NCBI GenBank assembly: GCA_050084985.1
Contig: JBITNC010000001.1
Coordinates: 9,424,001-9,488,000, forward strand
DNA length: 64,000 bases
Reading direction: 5' to 3'
Source of the DNA: Nageia nagi
Lineage: Eukaryota > Pinophyta
Position 1 is the first letter of the stretch. The number at the start of each line of letters is the position of its first letter. The position numbers were made by a program, and so were the translations under genes. Below are positions 35,690 to 48,329 of the stretch, in pieces. The notes below the pieces were generated by a model. That model saw only the letters and a list, made by a program, of their open reading frames with translations, had not been told where the DNA came from and did no database searches.

Positions 35690-37017
35690 TTGAGTCCATG
35701 TTTGCTTTCCTCTTTTGTTGGAAGGCAGTTATATCTAGCTAACTATAAAAAAATGAATGAATATTTAATTATGTGAAGTATAAATATTAAAGAATTCATT
35801 AAATGAGTATACTCAAAAACTTGGCATCCAACCCTAGCTTTCTTGTTGAACCCATATTATGCATACCCATGAAAAATGATATGAAAAACCCATGTGCTCA
35901 TGAAGCTTTTTGCTGCTAAGAGGGTTCTTGCATCACTACATAATACTCCTTAGTTGCATTCACTTTCACCACTAATTATTTCCACACTTTTGGATCAAAG
36001 TTAACCTTTTTATGGTAATGGTTACACTCGTATGGATCAAGAGCCTTTATCATGCACCTAAAATGGTCTCTCCTCTAATTAAAGGTCCTTCCTACCTTGG
36101 TTAATGCAAAATTTGAATCAAATCCATCTCCAAAATCTCTTCTGAGAGCACTTACAAAATTTCTTTTAGTTGTAAAATACATAATTATAAAAAATTAGTT
36201 TTTAATTTTTTAGAAATTAACATTTTTTTCAAAATATTATGAATAATAATTTTAAAAAAATGTACTGCTTTCATCTTGATATTTCCAATCAAGATCTAAG
36301 GTATTTGAAAAAAATTGCATGCATACTTCCATAGATGATCATAAAAAAGTTTCCCTATAAAATATTTGAAAATAGGTGTAAATTATTATATTGCAAATAT
36401 ATATTTAAATTTATTTATTTTTAAACATAAATGTATTGATTTTATGTACCCACTTCATCCTTAATTACTTCATTATTAGGTTTCACTCTTATCTCAACTC
36501 CAAGTGAATCGATCGATGTGAAGAAGGTAGGGGGTCTTGATTCACTAACTTTGCAAGTTCAACACTATCACCTTTACCACATTTTTAATTAATCATTAAA
36601 TGAATAATAAATGAAAATAATAATAATTAAAATATTTTTAAAAATTTAAATCATGTAAAAATATTAGCATGTGGAGTGGTTGGAGGTAGCAATGAGTCAG
36701 TATGTCAATTGCAACTAGCTACATGAGAGGTTCCAATACGTTGCATCCTATCCATTTATTTTTTTTTAACATTTTACTAGCTTGTTCAAAAATTGCTTAA
36801 GTGTTTCCATATGTAAAAAAATTAAATAAAAAATATTATTTATCTTATGAAATAAGTAGCATTAAAGAAAATATATTGATAATAAAATAGTACATACTAA
36901 TACTTATGAATATTTTTTATCAACTTCAAGTTCTGTTGATGCTTTTTTTCCTCTTTTACATTGTCTCCTCTCTTCTTCCTCAATGGGCCTCCTCCTCTCA
37001 TCCTCTTCACTGCTCAT
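35690..37017 (-). pseudogene. second TnpA-like relic
   Basis: Homolog of the minus-strand relic at 4856-6401. It starts at ATG 37017 with a charged N-terminus (MSSEEDERRRPIEEEERRQC). The block near 36470-36530 reads FTSIDSLGVEIRVKPNNEVI, parallel to STCMGTNDIEIKVDEKGVVI in the other copy. The block near 36280-36350 contains a KLFYDHLWKY segment parallel to HFFYDTLRKC. A third block (36040-36160) reads IKALDPYECNHYHKKVNFDP. Several stops and shifts are present. No CACTA ends were found around it and no TNP2 gene is nearby. Confidence 0.45.
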
Positions 37018-38429
37018 GATATCTAAATAAATAATTTGTTAATAAAAATATAATAAATAATACCTTTTAAATTTTTAGAAACATTAAAATCAATAACAAA
37101 AATAATCTCTACAAGTCTTAAAAAATCTATTTAAAAATATTAAAATGTATTTAAAAATTAAAAAAAAAAACATTAAGATCATTAATATGTAAAAATTTAG
37201 GTTAAAAAATTTGAGTTAAAATATTTTGGTCAAATAGAGAGGGTTAAAAATTTAGGTTAGGGGTTGTTAAAAAATGTAGGTAAAAGGGTTTAGGTTAGGG
37301 GGGAGTTGAGGAGTTGGCAATTTAAGTTAGAGGTTAGATGTTGAAAATTTTTATGTTAGGGGGGTTAAAAACTTAAGTTAGAAGGGTTAAAAATAAATTT
37401 AAATTTCATATTAAATTATATTAAATTTCAAATTTCTTATATTAAATTTAGTAATTAAGTTAGTTATGAAGATAAAAAAAATTTATATTTTAAAATATTA
37501 TTAAAAAAATATATATGTTAAAAATTATGTTTTAAAAATATGAAAAACAATATCATATATAACTCATTTTAGTGTTTTTATTTTTCTAATGCAGATTAGG
37601 AAGGTCAAGATTGGAGAAGGTAGTTTTCCTAAATTTTTATGTAAGTATTTTCTTCCAGTGAATTGTTGAAATTTGTTTGGTTTTGGTTAAGATCTTCACT
37701 AAAAAAAATTCAAAATTGAAAAATACTCAAAAAGAAATTTTGAAATTTGAAATTTTTACTAAGAATTTTGAAAAAATACGTAAGATTTTTACCAATTTCT
37801 CTAAAAACTCTATAAATTTAGAAAACATCTTAAGATTTTTACCAATTTTTAGAGAATTTTGGTAAAAACCCTAAGATTTTTTCACAATTTTATAGGGTTT
37901 TTAGTAAATTTGATAAAAATCCTAGGGTTTTTACTAGTTTTATGTAAATTTATGAAACCCTATGTTTTTTTACCTAATTTTTACTTTTAATTGTAAAGAA
38001 TTTAAAATATACATAAAATAGCTAAAAGATTCTAGAATATGGTAGAAAATTCCTATTTGGTTGAGAAATCTCCACAAAAATGAGGTAGAATGTTGTAGAG
38101 AACCCTCTTCTTGCTTGCACCCATCAAAATTCAAAGTACGAGTGTCTTTTGAGTGTGTTTGAAATATTTGGAATGAAAGTTATGGGTTTGGGGTAGGGTG
38201 TTTTGGCTTTTAGCTATTATAGGTGCCTTATAATGACATGCTTGATGTCGATTAGCATCAAGAGCATCATTAGGGAAAAAAAAGTAATAAATAAAATTTA
38301 TTAAATAATTAAATTTAAGTAATTTAAATAATTAAAATTTTTATAATTTAAAAGTATCAATTAAATAATTTAAATGTAAATATTTAAATAATTTAAATAA
38401 ATAAATAATTTTTTTTAAAAAAAGTATAT
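37018..38429. other. upstream region of the relic, no gene seen
   Basis: Noncoding, with ttttaccaattt / taaaaaccctagg words (37.68-37.98 kb) resembling the repeat-rich upstream DNA of the first relic. A gttaaaaatttaggttag run lies at 37.2-37.4 kb. The open frame at 37677-37865 is low-complexity. Confidence 0.45.
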
Positions 38430-39545
38430 TTATAAATAATTTAAATTAGAGGTTAGAGTTTGGGGTTAGAGGCTAGGGTTTAGTGTTAAAGGTTAAGGTT
38501 TGGGGTTAGGGATAATAGTCTAAAGGTTTGATGTTAAGAGTATGGTTAGGGTTTGTGTGTGAGGGTTTGGTGTTATTAGTGATAGTTAAATGAAGGGTTA
38601 GGGGTAAGGTTTTAGGGGTTTGGAGTTAGGGAGGTTTAAAGGGTTAGGAGTTTTGGGTAAGAATTAGGCTAATTTAATTAGTTGTTAGGGTTAAATGTTA
38701 ATGGTTAATGTTAGTGGGAGTTAAAGTTGGGTGTTAATGGTTATGATTAGGGTAGGGTTAAAAGCTAGTTAGGGTTTAAGGGTTTGGGGATAAGGGCTAA
38801 GGTTTAGGGTTTGGGGTTAAGGGTAATAGTTTGAAGCTAGGAGTTAAGTTAAGGTTTATGGGTTATGGTTATGACTAAAGTTAAGGGTCAAGGGTTAATA
38901 TTAATGTTATTGGTAAGGGTTAAGTGGTTTGGGGTTAAGAAGGTTTAAAGGGTTAGACACTAGTGGTTAGGGTAGTTTAGTGGTTAGGGTTAGGTGTTGA
39001 TGATTAATGTTATTAGGAGTTAGGGTTAGATCTTAATGGTTAGGGCTAGGGTTAGGGGTAGGGTTAAAGGTAAGGGTTTAAGGGTTTTGGGTTAAGGATA
39101 ATAGTTTGAGATTTTGGGGTTAGGAGTAAAGTTAGATTTTAGGGGTTAAGGTTTGGTGTTATAGGTTACATTAAAGTTAAAGGTTAAGGGTTAAGATTAG
39201 GTTTAAGTGGTTTGGGATTAAGGAGATTTAAAGGGTTTTATGCTAGTGGTTAGGGTAGTTTAGTGGTTAGAGTTAGGTGTTAATGGTTAGGGGTAGGGCT
39301 AAAGGTAAGGGTTTAAGGGTTATGGGTTAAGGTTAATAGTTTGGGGTTTTAGGATTAGGAGTCAAGTTAGGTTTTATGGGTTAGGGGTTGGTGTTATAGG
39401 TTACAATTAAAGTTAAGGATCAAGAGTTAATATTATGGTTAGTGGTAAGGTTTTAGTGGTTTGGGGTTAAGGAGGTTTAAAGGGTTAGGCACTAGTGGTT
39501 AGGGTAGTTTAGTGGTTAGGGTTATGTGTTAATGGTTAGGGTTAG
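38430..39545 (+). repeat. TTAGGG-like higher-order repeat
   Basis: Degenerate ggttaggg words organised in a larger unit. An anchor a-g-(g/a)-tttaaag occurs at 38632, 38941, 39224 and 39473, so the unit is about 250-310 bp and shortens along the array. Three copies also share gtggttagggtagtttagtg. Confidence 0.8.
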
Positions 39546-41275
39546 GTGTTAATGTTAAAAATAATTATATGTTAATGTTATATCAATGTTAATGTAATGC
39601 AATGTTAATGTTATGTTACATTCATGTTATTTTAATTGTAATGTTAAACTTATTGTAATATTAATATTATTGCAATGTGAATGTTAGTATTATGTTATGT
39701 TGATGTTATTTTAATGCTAATCTAATGTGAATGTGAATGTTATGTTATATTCATGTTATTTTAATGGTAATATTAATTACACCAAGAGATGTAACTACAA
39801 TGGCAACTGGGGGGTGGGGGAGCCAAAATGTCATATCATCTTTATGTTCATAAACATGTGGTTGACTATTTTGACTTTATTAACATTTTAATATAAAGTT
39901 GACTATATAAATTTTAATAAATATTTTTTTTATATATAAATGAAATGTTTAATCAATTTCAAATCATAAAATAAAATTAATTAGAATATAGATGTGTAAC
40001 AATTTTATATATTCAAAATAGGCATCTTGGAAATGATATCTCTTGGCATTTCTTGATATATAAGAGGTTATATGAAAGGTAGTCCTATTACAATATTAAT
40101 GCAATGTTAAACTATGATGAATGCTCTTTTAATGCTATGTTACTATTAATTTTATATTAATGCTATGTTAATGTTAATGATATGTCAATGTTAATTCTAT
40201 GTCATTAATGTTAATGCTATGCCAATATGATTTTAATTGAAATGTTAATCCTATTACAATGTTAATACAATGTCAAAGCTATACGAATGCTTTGTTAATA
40301 CTATGTTAGTGTTAATATTATATTAATGCTATGTTAATGTTATTGGTGTGTTAATGCTATGTCAATGTTAATGCAATGTGATGTTAATATTATATTCATT
40401 TTATTTTAATGATAGTGTTACTTACACTAAGAGGTGTAAATACAATGGTAGTTGAGGGGTGGGGGAGCCAAAATATTGTATCATCTATACGATCATAAAC
40501 ATTTGGCTGACTATTTTGATTTTATTAATATTTTAATATAAATTTGACTATATTAATTTTAATAAATATTTTTCATATATGAATGAAATGTTTAATCAAT
40601 TTTAAATCATAAAATAAAATTAATTAGAATCCAACTATTTAACAATATTCTATATCCATAATAGGAATCTTGGAAATGATATCTACGAGTGTTTCTTGAT
40701 ATATAAGAGGTTATATCAAAGCTAGTAATATTATAATGTTAATAAAATGTTAAAGCTAAGTGAATGCTATGTTAGGGTTAATATTATGTTAATGTTAATA
40801 TTAATGTTAATGTTAATGATATGTTAATGCTATGTCAATTTTAATGCAATGTGATATTAATTTTAATACTATGTTCATGTTATTTTAATGGTAATATTAA
40901 ATGTTAATGTTATATTTATATTTTTTTAATATTAATGGCAATTTTATTACAATGTTACTGTTATGTTATTATTTTAATGGTAATGTTAATCCTATTATAA
41001 TGTTAACCAAATGTTAAATCTATGTGAATGTTATGTTAGTGTTAATGCTATATTAGTGTTAATACATTGTTAATGCTATATTACTATGATGTTAGTGTTA
41101 ATGGAATGTTAATACTATGTTAATGCGATATTAATAATATGTTAATGCTATGTTAATACAATGTTAGTGTTAATGCGATGTTAATGCGATGTTACTAATA
41201 TGTTAATATGATATTAATACTATGTTAATTCCATGTCAATGTTAGTGCAATGTTATTATAGTTATTTTATTTTAT
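39546..41275 (+). repeat. ATGTTAATG array with 645-bp duplication
   Basis: Long stretches of aatgttaatgctatgttaat words. Two copies of a ~320-bp unique block (39770-40090 and 40415-40735, sharing gggtgggggagccaaaat and ttaatcaatt) lie 645 bp apart, so array plus block was duplicated. Related to 9480-9835 inside the CACTA. Confidence 0.8.
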
Positions 41276-42000
41276 AGATGCATATGCATGATGCCTTTAA
41301 AATGAACATTAGTGAGTTGGAGGTGAAGACCAACCACTGATTCTAACTTTCTTGAGTTCCCACCACCATAATTATTGAGCCATAGAGTGAGCTACACTTG
41401 GATTTGATTACCAAGGTAATCTTCCCTTAGGATAGGAGTCATTACTTTCCACCAAATGACTATAAATAAGGGATATGAGAGTTATTTTAGGCAACACCAA
41501 TTTACTAGTTGATCCATTGCCCATGTCATTGAGTGTTGATACTCTTGTAAAGCCATTAACTACTCATTCGATGGTAATACTTGCATCCTTAGGGGAAAAA
41601 TTTAGTCACCATGTTGATACTTGTCCCCAGGAAGCCTCTTATCTGGCATATTGATCCTAGAGCTCTCATCAATTAGATAAGGGTTAGATTATCAATGATG
41701 GAGGTAGAGTTGTAATGACCACTTCCAATATACTATTATGTGACTCATTGGTAAGACATGGTAAACCCATGTTATAGTTTTACCATCTTACCTTATTTTA
41801 ATACCTAAATAGTATACATTATAAGAAAATTAAAAATATTAAAAAATTTCTTCACATTGCTCACATTAATAAGATTTAATCAATATGTAAAATTGTAAAA
41901 AAAGATAACCACATTGCATTACATGATAAAGTAATTAGGTATATAGGTTTCTTTATACACATTTGTAAAGTTGTAAAAAAACATAAAAATGTACACTCTT
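41276..42000 (+). repeat. conserved block of the ATGTTAATG repeat family
   Basis: Homologous to 9836-10580, sharing gatgcatatgcatgatgcct, ataattattgagccatagag and gttgtaatgaccacttcc. A TATA box (tataaata, 41461-41468) sits at the same place as 10029-10036. No coding frame is shared by the two copies. Confidence 0.75.
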
Positions 42001-42354
42001 AACCTAAACACTAAACCTATATCTTTAACCCTAAACCCTAAATCTTTAAGCCTAAATATTAAATATTATACCATAAACCTTATACTCTAAATCTTAAAAA
42101 TAGAACCCTAGATATTAAATATTAAATACTAAATATTAAACCCTAAATTTTATACTCTAAACCTTAAACTTTAAACCCTAAACCCTAAACCTTTATCTTA
42201 ACACTAAACCCTGAACCTTAAATCTTTAACCCTAAACATTAAACATTATACCCCCTTCTTTAAACATAAACCTTAAATCCTAAATATTTAATCCTAAATC
42301 TTATACCTTAAACACCAAACCCTAAATATTAAATATTAAACTTTAAATATTAAA
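42001..42354 (+). repeat. CCCTAAA-like degenerate run
   Basis: Mixed ccctaaa / ctaaatatta words filling the gap to the pararetrovirus cluster. Confidence 0.6.
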
Positions 42355-43740
42355 GTTTTACGAAAAAGTTTACAATAACAATCAAAATTTGTTCTAGAGG
42401 ATGAAGGTCATGAAAGCCGATGGACAAGTAGAATATAATGAATTAATTCTTATCTTAATTTTAGATCTTATCGAAATATAAAAAATTAGAATTGTAACAC
42501 CCCTCTTATAAATATATTCATTTAGGGATGTTACTAATTACCATTTATCCCCTAACTTGTAGAGGTTTAAATACCTCCTATATATGTTATGTTTATGATT
42601 ATCATCATAATAAGTTTTTAGACTCTTTATGTGTTGCCATACAAACTACACTTCATGATGGCCCTATCACTCTTACTGTGTATCTTAATTTTTTTTTCCT
42701 TATCTAATAATCACTTGGATAAAGTTTTTAAATTTCACCTCCAAACTAACTGGTTTGACATGAAATCTAGTTCTACTCATCTTGCAATCCAAGCCAAATT
42801 CATGTATAGATATGTTAATACCTTATTCCTTGGTGTTCACCATGGAAATAATTTAGGTAGAATGTGGTGATAAAGACATATCCACATTCTCAAACTATAA
42901 AAATTGAAAGTATTTCTTGGGATAAGGTTAAATTTCCTAAGTAGTGGAATGTAGAAACCCATTCTTTAATAGAAAAACCTTCAACCATTCTGTTGTCAAG
43001 AGCTATTTCCATGAGAAAGGACAAAGCTATCCTTTCCTTATTTGATAAGTTGTTAGATTTGAGTTCTTAATCTTATTAGTCTATTAATAAATAATCCTTT
43101 GGATTATTTGAAAAATAAGTTATATATACTGATAAAAAACATCAATAATGTTCACATATAAGAATTCAAGCTTTTTAGGAGTATACTCAATGTCTTGAAT
43201 GTTTAGCCCTAATTAATGAAAAGAGGGTAAGTGTTAATGTTACAAGAGAATATAGATCTTATTATTCTATAGCTCTTGTATAAGATTTTAAAATGTTAAT
43301 GCTAGATAACTCTAGATACATTGCTTCTTATTTTGTTAAAATAGAACCATTTGGATAACCCTCTATGGCATCTTCCATAGAGAATTTGCAAAATTGGAAT
43401 AATCTTACAACTCATGATCTTCATCACAAGATGGATGAAGTAACAATATTATTAAGATCTATAGATAATACCACAAAATGGGTAAAATAGTTATTAGAAT
43501 AGTCTCTTAGTAAATAAAAAAAAAGTAGAGACTAATACTAAAAAAGTATAATTTATCAAAGCCTATGATGGAAAAACTACTACCTACAAAAATATCTATA
43601 GAAGAAAAAGGAAAATATGTATCAATTTTAGATAAGAATATTATAAATAAATTGGAAAATAATTTGATTACTTTTCAGCCTAATATTTTTGGGTTTGTAT
43701 AGAGTATGGAAAATAAAAACAAAAGTTTCCATAGGGATGT
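42355..43740 (+). pseudogene. copy A: 5' region, unassigned
   Basis: The leader and first coding part of copy A. The open piece at 42631-42870 (79 codons) has a hydrophobic start and ends in VHHGNNLGRMW. Caulimoviridae carry a movement protein here, but I do not see enough motif to say so. Homologous DNA occurs inverted at 51490-52200 and 53240-53640. Confidence 0.4.
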
Positions 43741-44884
43741 ATAAATGCATCCTCCAATAGAGGGAACTAGTGAAGTCAACCAACTAGAAGGAACTTCTTT
43801 AAAAATAGTACAATATGTTGAGAAATTAGAGTATTTTGTCACTCAAGGCATGTATTTTAATATTAACTATAAAATTCTTGAACATATATAGTTAGTATTA
43901 CAAGAAATACAAAATATTGCATCAAGATTAGACAAAACTACTAACATGACTCAACATGAAATAACTTTTCATCTTATGTCTAGATTCACAAGTGTTTTGT
44001 ATACATGGTAGGAATCCTTAGAAGTTGCAATTTAGGTTACCATTTTGGAAAGAGGATTTAATCACTTATTCAATGCTATAACCAAAGAGTTTGTTGGTCG
44101 ATGGTCTGATCTCATAACAGAGTTAAAAGAAAAAGTATTAAATGCAAAGCTTTATGATCTTAATAAATTTGATCAATATGTTTGTAAAATGCAAGAATGG
44201 TATTATGGCTTAGGAGAAATCCATAATCCTGCTATGAAGACCAAGTATGTAGAATCTTTTCTAGATATGATTAAATCAAAGTACAAAGAAACTTTGTACG
44301 GTGATGATACTATAACTATGTTTTTTTTTAGAATAAATCAAATTCTTAAAGAAGTCCATAGATAATTATGTTAGCAAAAGAATAGTTATAGAAAACAAAA
44401 AGAATTGCATAAATATTTTCCAAATCAATTGTACAAGAAAGTCTTGGAGGAAGAAAGCATATTTGATTGTGATCCTTTTCCTCCAATTCACAAAAGTAAA
44501 TGTCATAAAGAGGGACATACGTATTATAAAAAGCCTCTTTTTTCAAAAAAATTATCAAAAAAGGAAATTTTTTAGAAGGTCTTAACTTGTAAAAAATGTC
44601 AAGTGTTTTATATGTAGGGAGATCATTATGCATCCAAATTTCCTAAAAAGGAAGAACAAAAATTTGTACATATGATAGATTTTACCTCCATTAGAGAAGA
44701 TGAATATGAGTTAGTCTCAAATATTGATTTAGTAGAAGGTGATATTGAAGTCACTAATTATTTTGATTTACGTGTAAATACTTTTAAAGAAAAAAATAGA
44801 TTAGATAGTAGTGATGAGTATCTAGAATTTTTAGTTTGCATGAATAAATTTTCCTGTTCTAATCTAGATTATTCTCAATGGTAG
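43741..44884 (+). pseudogene. copy A: coat-protein region
   Basis: The open frame 44045-44365 reads FNHLFNAITKEFVGRWSDLI and then NPAMKTKYVESFLDMIKSKY, typical of Caulimoviridae coat proteins, with YYGLGEIHNPAMK matching the conserved LxEINNP-like stretch. The nucleic-acid-binding zinc finger lies at 44597-44644 but has lost two cysteines (Phe) and contains a stop. An acidic tail (44672-44884) follows. Confidence 0.7.
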
Positions 44885-45284
44885 AAGAATTTAAGAAAGC
44901 TAAATAATCCCTATATGAAGGAGATATATGTAAGTATTAATATTTTATTACTAAATCTTAGAAATTTGATAGTAAGTTTATCTCTCTTAAAAAAGGAAAA
45001 ATGAAAGTTATACAAAAATAGAAAATAACATTTCATGTGGAAAATATTTCTCATGCTTCATGGAGAAAACAAAGAATAAAAAAACTTTTAGCTTTCATTA
45101 AAGAGCTCAAATAGAATTAGAATTCTTAATGAGTCAAGGAGTTGAACAATTTGCAAAAATTGAGTTTGAAGAATGTTTAGAAGAATGTATAGTTGTGGAA
45201 AAGTCTTCTAAAACTACCAAAAATATAAATATTATAAGCATACAACATGTCCAATCATTACATTAACATTTTCTTTTCCTCATC

Positions 45285-45600
45285 TAAAGATGTATCAGCT
45301 AGATTCTCTTGTAGATACAAGAGTTGAAATACATCTTTGTAAAAAGCATGCAATCCCTATTGAATATTGGAAGCTTACTAATACTATGATTAATTTCAAT
45401 AATTTCAAATAAACTTCTAAAAATATTACAAACATTCCAAATTAGGTCAGAAATGACATAATAAGTGTAATTAAGGTATGCACATTTTACCTTAATTATA
45501 TGCAACATCATGATGTATTACTATGTTATGAAAATTTAAGTAAGTTAGGACCAGTCAGTTTTGAAGCAAATGGTCTTAGAATTATAAAGGAATAATGGCT
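45285..45600 (+). pseudogene. copy A: aspartic-protease region
   Basis: A segment reading QLDSLVDTRVEIHLCKKHAI has the position and shape of a viral aspartic protease. The catalytic triad D(S/T)G appears as DTR, so it is probably dead. Later broken frames hold a DVLLCYENLSKLGP segment, recalled in copy E at 63412. Confidence 0.55.
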
Positions 45601-45899
45601 CCAATTCAACATAAATATAAAAATATTATTCCGTCTACATCCTTAGTAAGATACAAAAGATTATATTGGGTACCAAAATAAGTTCATATGAGCAAATCCA
45701 ATCTAGATGAAATTGATAATAAAATCAAGTTTGAGTGTTGCAGTGATAACAGTCTAGATTTTAAACATAGAAAATAATTTTATGTAAAATTAAGCTAGAT
45801 ACTCTTTTCAAATATATAGATAATCATATTGGGTTATCTCCTTCCTTAAGAAAAGAATGCCAAGAAGAAATCAATAATATGCTTAAAAAATGATTTATC

Positions 45900-46450
45900 A
45901 GTAAAAGCAGTAGTCCATATGCATTTGCCGCCTTCTATGTGAATAAAAGATTAGAGTAGATTAGAGGAAAAAATATATTGGTTATAAATTACAAACCTTC
46001 AATCAACATGTCAAGTCTTTTCAACATCCTATCCCTTCTAAGGATGAAGTAATTAGGAGAATAGAATCTACTAATGTTCTTTCTAAATTTGATCTCAAGT
46101 TAGGATTTTGGTAGATCAAGCTAAATGAACAATCAAGGGTATATACAAATTTCATAGTTCTTGGAGATTTGTATGAATGGAATGTTTTTACATTCAAGTT
46201 AAAAATTGCACCTTCTCTATTCCATGAAATTATGGACTCTATTTTTAAAGAAGATTTTATTATTTATTACATTGATTACATTCTTATCTTTTTAAAGGAT
46301 ATTAAAGAACACATTCTTAATTTGCAAAACATTTATGAGATTGTATATAATAATGGATTGGTTTTATATCCCATAAAAATAGAAATTGCATAGACCACTA
46401 TTAAGTATTTGGGTATGGATATTCAGAATGGGAGAATAAAAGTTTAAAAA
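45900..46450 (+). pseudogene. copy A: reverse transcriptase
   Basis: Reads FQHPIPSKDEVIRRIESTNV, then KFDLKLGFW, YEWNVFTFKLKIAPSLFHEI and YNNGLVLYPIKIEI, the Caulimoviridae RT pattern (KFDLKSGFWQI...YEWNVMPFGLKNAPS). The polymerase motif YIDD is YIDY at 46268-46279: the second catalytic Asp is replaced by Tyr. Several stops are also present. Confidence 0.85.
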
Positions 46451-46689
46451 TATGTTTTTAAATCTATTTGTAAATTTCCAAATGAGATCCTAGACAAAGT
46501 TAAATTACAAGATTTATATGATGTATAAATTACATTGTTGGTTATTTTTCATCTCTTACTGTAGAAAGAAAATGGTTAAATAATTGGTTAATAAAAACTC
46601 CTCCTCCTTGGTCTTCAAAAATGATAGAAGCTATAAAAAGTATTAAATAGATTAGTACTTCATTCCTTGCATCAAGGCTTCATAGTTCT

Positions 46690-47060
46690 AGGCTACAAAT
46701 TATTGAGTGCAATGCATCTTCAAAATTTTTGGGTTGTGTTTTAAAAGAAAAATTGCCTAATGACCTTGAATTCATATGTAGATATGCTTCAGGTAGTTTT
46801 AAAAAGGTTGAATTAAAGTATATTAGTGTATAAAAAGAAATCCTTGCAGTAATCAAATGTATAAAGGCTTTTTTTTTTAGTACAACATAAGTGTTTTATC
46901 ATCAAAAAAAATTTGAATAATTTTAAAAGTTATCTAACAAGATTTGCTTCTAATAAAGGACCAAGAAATGGTCAACTACTCATATGGAGTCTTTGGTTTG
47001 AAAATTTTGATACCAAGTTAAATTTCCTAACTAGAGAATATTCTTTCAGTATGATTAGAT
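46690..47060 (+). pseudogene. copy A: RNase H
   Basis: Reads ECNASSKFLGCVLKEKLPND, then SGSFKKVELKYISV and KEILAVIKCIKAFFF. The catalytic DAS is NAS. It ends near FLTREYSFS, the usual boundary after RNase H in this family. The same segment recurs at 49698-50090 with DASSKTWGGVLKEKL, so that copy keeps the Asp. Confidence 0.75.
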
Positions 47061-48320
47061 TAGGAGAATGGATTGAGCAAGCCAGAATTCCATATTTAAC
47101 TAGAGTCGATCCAAAGTATGGGCTTCATTATTATTTTATCTATGAAGAGGAACTCAACATTCTCTTCATAATCAAGTTTTTTTCCAAGTAGCAAAATCTA
47201 GAGCATTGTTACAAATTCTCAATGATAGTTACTATCATCTAGTGTGGGTTCATATTTATCCAAGAACTAATGTTTTTATCAATAAAGTAAGCAATATTAA
47301 TGAATGGACTACATAAGATCCTACTTAGCAAGTTAGATTTACTGGTAGATAACTATCTTATTACCAATATAGAGTGCATTGGTATTGGTTCTTAAAATTT
47401 TAAAATTTCCATGAATCTCATTCTTATTTTATTGGTATTGGCAATAGGTTAACCTCAGTACCAAGTTAGTTTGAACACTAGTTTTTCAAGTTTAGAATTA
47501 GTACGTATCATGCCCCATCTCATTTCAATCATATGACTAAATTATAATTTTATTCATGGATGCTGGAATATGATGGTACTTGGTTGTTATGATGGTAGTG
47601 GGTTTTTGACACCATCATACTTCATAATGGAGAAGAATCCCTAAATGTGTCTCAAGAGATTCACACAAGATGGTTTTCACATAGAAATGATTAAAAGTAT
47701 GGTGGATCCATATTCAAAAGTTATCTATCTAGCTTGTATATAGAATTCATAAACAATTATTGTCATCTACTTAGCATGTGAGTTGAATCTACTTTATGTC
47801 ATATCTTACTACTGTGTTTTTATTGTATAGCTTTCAATGGTAAAACTAAAATGATGATCAAGCTTTCATCTAAAACATCCATCCTACCTTTGTTAACTAT
47901 AAATAAGTTATTTGCTACTCACTTGAGGATCATGATTGAAAATTCCTAAGTATTTAGGTGAGTTGAGAAGCAAGAAGACCCCTTATGATCTTGAGAAATC
48001 TAAGCTAAAATAGTGAGTCTAGAGCTTGTCAGTAAGGTTGCAAGATCTCCATATCTTGTGCACACTGCTATCAAGTTTAGTATAAAATATTAAGCTCTAT
48101 AAATTATCTAAGTTTATTTTTAGATTGATGTTCAACCCTATGGGGGTTTTTCCATCCTCTAATTATAAATGTTTTTAATTATTTCTCTTCAATAATAGAA
48201 GAATGTTTTAAGTAAAAAGTTATTCAAACATTTCTAATTTGTTTGGCCTTTTGAGTATCATTATTGTTTTTCCTTTTTGTGTGTGAGAAATACATATTGG
48301 TATTAGAGCTTTTTGTTAAA
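47061..48320 (+). pseudogene. copy A: 3' region with promoter and primer site
   Basis: After RNase H, broken frames (for example NILFIIKFFSK, then YHLVWVHIYPRTNVFINK) may be the C-terminal domain; I do not recognise it. The pregenomic-RNA promoter is suggested by tataaat at 48164-48170, about 130 bases before a primer site at 48297-48309 (ttggtattagagc, one mismatch to the tRNA-Met complement). This stretch recurs inverted in copies B and D. Confidence 0.55.
48297..48309 (+). promoter_or_regulatory. pararetrovirus tRNA-Met primer site
   Basis: ttggtattagagc matches the TGGTATCAGAGC consensus with one C-to-T change, which defines position 1 of a caulimovirid genome. It lies in the loop of the inverted repeat. 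Confidence 0.65.
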
Positions 48321-48329
48321 AATATTATT

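Noticed and set aside
37677-37865. 62-codon open frame
   Set aside because: Low-complexity Lys/Asn/Phe sequence from A+T-rich repeats.
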